Shown: positions 33,605-38,384 of the stretch, in pieces
Numbering within the stretch: position 1 is the stretch's first letter
How the letters are laid out: every line of letters begins with the position of its first letter
From: Phycisphaerae bacterium
GTDB taxonomy: Bacteria > Planctomycetota > Phycisphaerae > Sedimentisphaerales > Anaerobacaceae
NCBI GenBank assembly: GCA_012744475.1
Contig: JAAYBV010000054.1
Span: 1 to 38,384 of the forward strand
DNA length: 38,384 nt
Direction of reading: 5' to 3'
Made by a program: the position numbers and the translations under genes
Notes under the pieces: model-generated
Database searches by the model: none
What the model saw: the letters and a program-made list of their open reading frames with translations, nothing else
What the model was told of the DNA's origin: nothing

Positions 33605-35107
33605 CTACGGTTGTTCCTGGAGAATCCGGTTCAGTACGTTGCGCCTTTCCTTGAGTGAGGCGAGGGGATCATAGCCCTGAGGCGCCTGGTCTCTGGCCGC
33701 CAGCCATTCAAAGGCCCGTGTCCGGGCGGCTGGCGAAATGTCCTCCAGATAGATGAAGTTCTCCAGGAGCAACCGCTGCCTCAGGTCCTCGATACTCGTC
33801 GCCTCCGAGACCATCTCCTGCAGAACGGAAGGATGACGACCCACCTCGCCGGCGTGGCGGATCACGACCGCCTCCAGGTCGGGCGACGTCTGGTCGGCGC
33901 TCAGCAGCTTGATGAGCAGTTGATACGCGGTCCGCTCCAGCCGCCATCCCAGGGTGGCTGTTTCAAAGGTGGAACCCGACCACTCGTTCGTGACCGCGTT
34001 CGCGAGACGGTCCACGACGGTGTCTGTCGCCGACAGCGTCACGTCGGCGAACAGCGGTGCTCCGGTCTCTTGTGCCAGGTACACCAGTGCCCGCTGCCTG
34101 TGTGTGGGCGACGCGAGCAGTCGCAGGGCGTCTTCGATGCCTCGTCTGCCAGCGTCGAACGGCGGTCGGTCGTCGCCTGTTCCCGCCGCTGCCAGCAGTT
34201 TGTCTCGACACTGCTTCCAGCTCGCTGCATAGGTGGCTGCTTCGGCCGTTCCTTCCGGCGGGGGCGGCTGCACTTCGATCAGCGCCGCGAATCCCACGAG
34301 TCCGTCCACGTCGAATGGAGACGGCAGCACGAACGCCAGGCGATCCTGCTCCTGCATGTCCTGTGGCGCCAGCGCGATCGTCTCGGTCGTCAGCATGCCC
34401 GTTCCGCCGGGCCCGGACGGCCCTTGGGGCTTCTCCGAATCGTCGGCCTCGGGGCCGGCCGTCTGCTTCAGATGTCCCGTCGCCACAAGCGAAACCTCCA
34501 GCGAAATCCGCCGCAAGCGGATCGCCGGCACGTTCGGTTCCGGTCCGCCCGTGGCGGATCTGCGGCGCACGTGGATCTCGAGCGTACGGATGGCGCCGGA
34601 ATCCGACGTCGGCTTCTCCGCGATGCGAATGACGGCGTCGATCCCATCGGGCAGAATGCCGTGCAGCTTTTCCACGAACAGCGGCGCTTCGGAGCCTTTG
34701 ACGGCGATCTGGCTCCAGAACTGTGCTCTGCTTTGAATCACGCCCACGCTGGCTCTTCTCATCAGACGCGGCACAGCCGCCACCGCCGTGCTCGCCGGGA
34801 GCACCGTGATCATTTGCGTCTGTGAGGCTACGGGTCTCAGGGTGTTCTCATGCCACTGGGTGATGGCCGCAATGGTCACGTTGATACCAAGGGAATCTTC
34901 GATGCGTCCCGGCGCGCCGGGATCGGCCGGCGATAAGCCTGTGGCGTAGCCGACGCCATACTGCAACTCGGAGCCGGGCAGAGGGTGAGCCGTCTTGAGG
35001 CCGGGACGGCAACCCGCAGACAAGGCCATCATCCAACTCATCAAGACGAGGGCAACTCGATACGGACCAGTTGAATTCCTGTGCCGGCAACTCCACTGTC
35101 GTTCCAT
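33605..35107 (-). CDS. Lipoprotein of unknown function, next to DUF748 and AAA-protease genes
   Basis: The ATG at 35107 gives a 500-residue product with a lipoprotein signal: basic start, hydrophobic 17-30 and lipobox LSAGC (Cys33). No strong binding site is seen, and an in-frame ATG inside the signal (MSWMMALSAGC) is an alternative start. The mature protein has no family I recognise. It contains a beta-rich middle (IRTLEIHVRRRSATGG, RRISLEVSLVATG), a PQGPSGPGGTG linker and a helical C-terminal third (DLRQRLLLENFIYLEDISPAARTRAFEWLAAR) with helical-repeat texture. Two repeat-encoded peptides lie in it: DPGAPG (62-67) and ATGGPE. It ends 17 bases before the DUF748 start, so the two proteins probably work together at the envelope. 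Confidence 0.82.
   Translation of the reverse strand: MERQWSCRHRNSTGPYRVALVLMSWMMALSAGCRPGLKTAHPLPGSELQYGVGYATGLSPADPGAPGRIEDSLGINVTIAAITQWHENTLRPVASQTQMITVLPASTAVAAVPRLMRRASVGVIQSRAQFWSQIAVKGSEAPLFVEKLHGILPDGIDAVIRIAEKPTSDSGAIRTLEIHVRRRSATGGPEPNVPAIRLRRISLEVSLVATGHLKQTAGPEADDSEKPQGPSGPGGTGMLTTETIALAPQDMQEQDRLAFVLPSPFDVDGLVGFAALIEVQPPPPEGTAEAATYAASWKQCRDKLLAAAGTGDDRPPFDAGRRGIEDALRLLASPTHRQRALVYLAQETGAPLFADVTLSATDTVVDRLANAVTNEWSGSTFETATLGWRLERTAYQLLIKLLSADQTSPDLEAVVIRHAGEVGRHPSVLQEMVSEATSIEDLRQRLLLENFIYLEDISPAARTRAFEWLAARDQAPQGYDPLASLKERRNVLNRILQEQP
34545..34557. repeat. CCGCC-NNN-GGCGG palindrome inside a coding sequence
   Basis: CCGCC and GGCGG arms enclose CGT, extending to an 8-base stem with one mismatch. 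In the lipoprotein frame it gives ATGGPE, the same reading frame as the copy in the DUF748 gene. Confidence 0.75.
34907..34922. repeat. CCCGGC-type palindrome inside a coding sequence
   Basis: A perfect 16-base palindrome, TCCCGGCGCGCCGGGA. In the lipoprotein frame it encodes DPGAPG (residues 62-67), in a variable stretch after the signal. Its core is the core of the 33-base repeat at 27991 and 35278. Confidence 0.7.
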
Positions 35108-35209
35108 GTTCGTCTCAGATCTGCATCCCCATGGTCGTTGCCACGGCGGGCGCCCGCCATGTTTCTTCCATAGGATAGCATGAGTCGGCGCAGAGCACAA
35201 GAATTGCCG

Positions 35210-35228
35210 GATCCGCCTGCGGCGGATC
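35210..35228. repeat. CCGCC-NNN-GGCGG palindrome, intergenic copy
   Basis: A perfect 8-base stem (GATCCGCC / GGCGGATC) around TGC. It is the first of three different palindromes packed into the gap between the lipoprotein start (35107) and the AAA-protease stop (35314). Confidence 0.8.
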
Positions 35229-35242
35229 GGATCACAGGTCCG

Positions 35243-35263
35243 GTAGGGTGTGCACCGCACACC
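35243..35263. repeat. Palindromic repeat, GTAGGGTGTGC type, copy 2
   Basis: GTAGGGTGTGC, then ACC and GCACACC; one base differs from the reverse complement of the copy at 479-499, more than 34 kb away. Confidence 0.85.
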
Positions 35264-35277
35264 TTTGGTCTATCGAG

Positions 35278-35310
35278 TTGGTGTGCGATCCCGGCACGCC
35301 GGGACCCTAC
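35278..35310. repeat. GTAGGGTCCCGG-type palindromic repeat, copy 2 (reverse)
   Basis: The 33-base element is in the opposite orientation to 27991-28023, ending GGGACCCTAC. With the neighbouring 35243 element it makes a block that starts GTAGGGT and ends ACCCTAC. Confidence 0.85.
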
Positions 35311-35313
35311 GCC

Positions 35314-38271
35314 TTAAGGGACCAAAGAGACCTCAGGGAAGGGCGAGGGCTGTCTGCCGAGCAGCTCGGTCAGTTGGGCCTCATCCAGCCGGTTGTGTTT
35401 GACCAGCGCATCGACCAGGCGATCGAATTCGTCGCGATGGGTCTCAATGAGTCTCCTGGCGACGTCCAGTTGTTCGGACACGATCCTCTCGGCCAGCATA
35501 AGGGTTTGTTCGGCGAGCGGGCGCTGGCTGTTCTCGACGAAGAGCTCATCGAGCGCCAATTGTCCGATCTCCTCGTCCATGCCGTAGACGCGAACCATCT
35601 GGATCGCCTTCTGCGATGCGTTGGGCAAGTCGCCGCCTCCACCGCCGATGGCTCGGGGCGCGCCGACGCCGATGCTCAGACCCGCGTCCGGGCCATAGCA
35701 GACCAGTTCCGCCGCGCGACCCGCCATGGAGATGCGAATATCACGAAGCAGATCTTCCTTGGTTTGCAGGTCGCGGTCGTCGTCATGTTTGCGTTCCATG
35801 TAACCGCCGGCCCCGCCGCGTCCGACGATCGTCACCTGATGGACCGGCGTGCCGCTTTTCCACGCCACCAGCGTGTGTCCCGCCTCGTGGCGGGCGATGC
35901 GGAGCAGCTTTGTCTGGTTCGTGCAGGGCAGGGCTTCGCCCATGCGCTGCTTCTCGAACGCCTCGAGCAGGATGCTGTCGGTGATGGTCGATCCCGCCAG
36001 CGCCGCCATCACTCCGGCTTCCTGGACGATGCGGGCCAGGTCGGCGATCGTCATGTATACGCTCTGATTGGCGATCGCTTCGAGAGTCTCGGCGCCGACC
36101 TCGGATTTCGATAGCTTTCCGATCGCCTGTTGCAGGTACGCCAGGCGAGCGGACCGGTCCGGCTCGTCGACCCTGATCTCGCGGTCGAAACGCCGCTTCA
36201 GCGCCGGGTCGAGCTTCTCGGCCAGGTTCGTCGCCGCCAGCACGATCACCGGGGCGTCCGCCGTCGCGCCGAACCCGTCCATTTCCGTCAGGAGGGTGTT
36301 GAGCGTTGTCTCGCGGGACTCGCTGGTGGTTGCGCCGCTGCGCGTCTTGCCCACCGCGTCGATCTCGTCGATGAATACGATCGCAGGGGCGTACTTGCGT
36401 GCCCGCTGGAACAGCTTCCGCACGTTTTCCGGACCGCTGCCTTGCCACTTGGTGATGAAGTTGCCGCCGGATTCCTCCATGAACGCACAATTCGACTCTC
36501 CGGCGACCGCCCGGGCGAGCATGGTCTTGCCGGTTCCGGGCGGGCCGCTCAGGAGAATGCCCTTGGGCGGGCGCAGCCCCAGTCCCGCGTAACGCTTGCG
36601 GTTCTTCAGCCAGTCGACCACGAAGCCCAGCGATTTCTTCGCGGCGGTCGCGCCGAAGACTTCGTCGAAGCGGGTGGAAGGACGTTCCACGTCGCTGACC
36701 AGGCCGACCACGTCTTCGGCCTCGATGACACGCTGGAGTCGGAATCCGCGAGTCCAGATCCCCAGGTGACGAGCCGACTCGTTCAGGCGGGCGACCGTGT
36801 CGAACTCCAGGCACTGGCGCTGCCGCGCGAGATCGGCGGCCACCTTTTCGCGGAACAGGCGAAGCAGAATCCCCTGAAGGGCCGCCGCGAATCCCGGCGC
36901 GCCGGGGTCGGTTTTTGAGGATCGGTCATATTCGGTTGCGATCATCCCTCGGGCGCCGCCGGCTCGGACGCAGGCCAGAAACAACTCTTCGTCGATCGGC
37001 CGGGGCCTCTTCGCGTCGTGGGGGCGCTCATTGACGTCGTACCGATCATCCACGCAAACGGTCTTTGTCGCGCCGTCGGCCTGTTGCGTCTGGAATGACA
37101 GCAGGTAAACCGGGACATCCGAGAAACGCTTGCGAATGGTCTGGAGGATCGTCCGGCCGTTGTCGAAGGCCCTGGCCGACAAGGGGAGATGATCGATCCG
37201 GCCCGCGCTCGGTAGGGGCGAATAATCATTCGCCCCTGCGCCGGCCCGATCGTGTCCCGTCGAGACCCACAGGTCCAGCAGGATCACGTTGACTTCATGG
37301 GCAGTCAGTTGACTGACCACTTCTTCCTTCGTCGCGGCCGAGATCCACTCGAACTCCGGATGGGCCTGGCGACAACGCGAGGCGAAGGCCTCATCCGCCA
37401 CCAGGAGCACAGTCGATTTGTCCGGATTGAACAGGAGTCTCTGCGTCGCAGGGTGATTCTGAATCTCGGCCGGATCGACAGTGAAGAGCACCTCGTCGAT
37501 CTGCTCGAGCACTTTTTCGACGCGCTGCGACTCGTAGAGGCTACAGAACTTGAACAGCTCCGATTTGACGAATCGCTCCACCTCGCTGCGCAACTGCCGG
37601 GCGTCGATGCTCGCGCCGCATCGCAGCACGAGCAGGATCGGCAGGATCGGATCGTGTCGAAACGTCTTGAAGTACTGCCGTTCGAGCAGGGCCTCGGTGC
37701 GCGTCATTTCCGTCTCGGCGATGCGTTCAAGCTCGTTGATGCCCAAATGATTGAACATCAGCGGATAGCCCTGCCCGAGCCGGCTGCAAATGGCCGGCGG
37801 AAAGGCCGGCTGGCCGGTCGTGGGATTCTTCTCGTTCGCCAGCGCGCTGAGGATCGTGCGCTTGTGATAGTCGGCGTTGACCGCGGAGATCCCGCTGGCG
37901 TTGGGATTCTCGTAGAGGCTCCGCCCGGCGTTCGTCGTGAAGATGATGATCGTGTCGCGGAAGCACACATCCTCGTCGTCGAATTTGTCGTGCAGTCGGC
38001 CGGCGTCGAGGATCTGATAGAACAGTTGCATCGTGTTCAGATGCGCCTTCTCGATCTCGTCGAACAGCAGGATGGCGTTGGGATTCTGCTTGACGAATCC
38101 CGTCAGGAGGCCGGGCTTGGCGGCCTGAAAGGACGGCGCAAAACCGACGAGCTGGTTGTCGGCCTGGTGGTCGCTGTAGGCGGTCATGTCGAACCGCTTG
38201 AAGGGACGCTTCAGATGAGCGGCGCACAGCTCGGCCATGTGGGTCTTGCCGACCCCGGGCGAACAGGTCAC
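35314..38271 (-). CDS. ClpB-like AAA+ / receiver-like / FtsH-like AAA+ / M41 zinc protease chimera
   Basis: From a GTG at 38271 this is a 985-residue protein. Residues 1-200 are a ClpA/ClpB-type AAA+ module: SPGVGKT (4-10), Walker B AILLFDEIEKAH (66-77), sensor IIIFTTNAG (108-116). Its N-terminal strand is missing or truncated. Residues about 286-393 look like a response-regulator receiver: LLVADEAF, phosphoacceptor candidate D333 in VILLDLW, PVYLLSF. Residues 534-770 are an FtsH-type AAA+ module: SGPPGTGKT (575-583), IVFIDEIDAV (631-640), RRFDREI with arginine finger (693-699). Residues 790-960 are an M41 peptidase: HEAGH (795-799) and a third-ligand candidate D881. There are no membrane helices, unlike FtsH. 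Repeat-encoded peptides GANDYSP (347-352 with G346) and DPGAPG (455-460) lie in the loop after D333 and in a linker. Confidence 0.88.
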   Translation of the reverse strand: MTCSPGVGKTHMAELCAAHLKRPFKRFDMTAYSDHQADNQLVGFAPSFQAAKPGLLTGFVKQNPNAILLFDEIEKAHLNTMQLFYQILDAGRLHDKFDDEDVCFRDTIIIFTTNAGRSLYENPNASGISAVNADYHKRTILSALANEKNPTTGQPAFPPAICSRLGQGYPLMFNHLGINELERIAETEMTRTEALLERQYFKTFRHDPILPILLVLRCGASIDARQLRSEVERFVKSELFKFCSLYESQRVEKVLEQIDEVLFTVDPAEIQNHPATQRLLFNPDKSTVLLVADEAFASRCRQAHPEFEWISAATKEEVVSQLTAHEVNVILLDLWVSTGHDRAGAGANDYSPLPSAGRIDHLPLSARAFDNGRTILQTIRKRFSDVPVYLLSFQTQQADGATKTVCVDDRYDVNERPHDAKRPRPIDEELFLACVRAGGARGMIATEYDRSSKTDPGAPGFAAALQGILLRLFREKVAADLARQRQCLEFDTVARLNESARHLGIWTRGFRLQRVIEAEDVVGLVSDVERPSTRFDEVFGATAAKKSLGFVVDWLKNRKRYAGLGLRPPKGILLSGPPGTGKTMLARAVAGESNCAFMEESGGNFITKWQGSGPENVRKLFQRARKYAPAIVFIDEIDAVGKTRSGATTSESRETTLNTLLTEMDGFGATADAPVIVLAATNLAEKLDPALKRRFDREIRVDEPDRSARLAYLQQAIGKLSKSEVGAETLEAIANQSVYMTIADLARIVQEAGVMAALAGSTITDSILLEAFEKQRMGEALPCTNQTKLLRIARHEAGHTLVAWKSGTPVHQVTIVGRGGAGGYMERKHDDDRDLQTKEDLLRDIRISMAGRAAELVCYGPDAGLSIGVGAPRAIGGGGGDLPNASQKAIQMVRVYGMDEEIGQLALDELFVENSQRPLAEQTLMLAERIVSEQLDVARRLIETHRDEFDRLVDALVKHNRLDEAQLTELLGRQPSPFPEVSLVP
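35316..35342. repeat. Partial nonamer array overlapping a stop codon
   Basis: Three 9-base units, AAGGGACCA, AAGAGACCT, CAGGGAAGG, match the GGACC half of the arrays at 5012 and 22597. They encode the last residues of the AAA-protease protein (SLVP end) and reach its stop codon. Confidence 0.55.
36892..36907. repeat. CCCGGC-type palindrome inside a coding sequence
   Basis: TCCCGGCGCGCCGGGG, one base from a perfect 16-base palindrome. In the AAA-protease frame it encodes DPGAPG (455-460), the same peptide and frame as the copy in the lipoprotein gene. Confidence 0.7.
37215..37236. repeat. GANNYSP-type palindrome inside a coding sequence
   Basis: GGGGCGAAT / ATTCGCCCC arms enclose AATC. In the AAA-protease frame it encodes GANDYSP, in the loop that follows the putative phosphoacceptor aspartate of the receiver-like domain. 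Confidence 0.9.
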
Positions 38272-38384
38272 ACACTGCTCATGATTCGTTCACAGGCAAG
38301 ATCTGGTACCGATATCATCCACTTTATGGATGCGAAGTGCGCGTGTGGCGGCGGGTGTCTCAGTATCATTCCGAGGATATCGTA
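38268..38384 (-). CDS. Upstream open frame, partial (N-terminus off window)
   Basis: In the frame next to the AAA-protease, 38 codons are open from the window edge to a TGA at 38268-38270, ending with ACERIMSSV. This TGA overlaps the GTG start at 38271 as GTGA, an arrangement typical of coupled genes. Alternatively it is the true N-terminal part of the AAA protein, separated by a two-base slip in TGTGTG: losing one TG would join MSSV to TCSPGVGKT and restore a strand before the Walker A motif. I cannot decide from this window. Confidence 0.4.
   Translation of the reverse strand, partial: YDILGMILRHPPPHAHFASIKWMISVPDLACERIMSSV

Noticed and set aside
35210-35342. An insertion sequence at the repeat cluster
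   Set aside because: No transposase frame, and the block is only about 130 bases; at most it is a non-autonomous element.

Overview
The window reads as a chromosomal segment of a GC-rich planctomycete, most likely class Phycisphaerae. The taxon is inferred from gene content: many Tat-exported Gfo/Idh/MocA oxidoreductases, ceramidase-like proteins, a SUMF1-domain protein, a DUF748 giant and a soluble FtsH-like protease, plus many short palindromic repeats. I saw no rRNA, tRNA, CRISPR array, transposase or phage gene.

Layout. (1) 1-4708, minus strand: ceramidase-like protein, secreted beta-propeller-like protein, Tat-exported DegT-type aminotransferase, and a membrane-anchored hypothetical running off the left edge. 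(2) 5311-17613, plus strand: four tandem Tat-exported Gfo/Idh/MocA paralogues, a SUMF1-domain protein, a Tat-exported GH43-like glycosidase, a GH5-like lipoprotein, an M29 aminopeptidase and a PIF1-like helicase. (3) 17880-19274, plus: a secreted fusion of a degenerate sulfatase-like domain and a SAM methyltransferase. (4) 19542-22345, minus: ABC ATPase, ABC-2 permease, small lipoprotein. (5) 22759-24141, plus: secreted Gfo/Idh-type protein, facing a Tat-exported sugar isomerase/epimerase-like TIM barrel at 24166-25140, minus. (6) 25247-27960, minus: a second ceramidase-like protein and another Tat Gfo/Idh protein. (7) 28080-38271, minus: a very large DUF748/AsmA-like envelope protein, a lipoprotein, and a 985-residue protein joining a ClpB-like AAA+ module, a receiver-like domain, an FtsH-type AAA+ module and an M41 zinc protease.

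How it may work together. Regions 1, 2, 5 and 6 look like a set of extracytoplasmic enzymes for glycan and glycolipid breakdown. Folded, cofactor-loaded enzymes (NAD(P) and PLP) would leave by Tat and work beside lipoprotein glycosidases. Region 7 looks like envelope maintenance plus intracellular protein quality control. These roles are inference from families and order.

The most unusual signal is repetitive DNA. At least four palindromic families are scattered through the window. Three occur both between genes and inside genes. Inside genes each family is always read in the same frame, adding the peptides GAN(N/D)YSP, DPGAPG, or ATGG followed by SE or PE, in tails, linkers or a loop. This resembles the behaviour of Rickettsia palindromic elements. 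Separately, several gaps hold short arrays of degenerate 7-, 8- or 9-base units. Two of them are mirror-symmetric nonamer arrays, each sitting between divergent genes.
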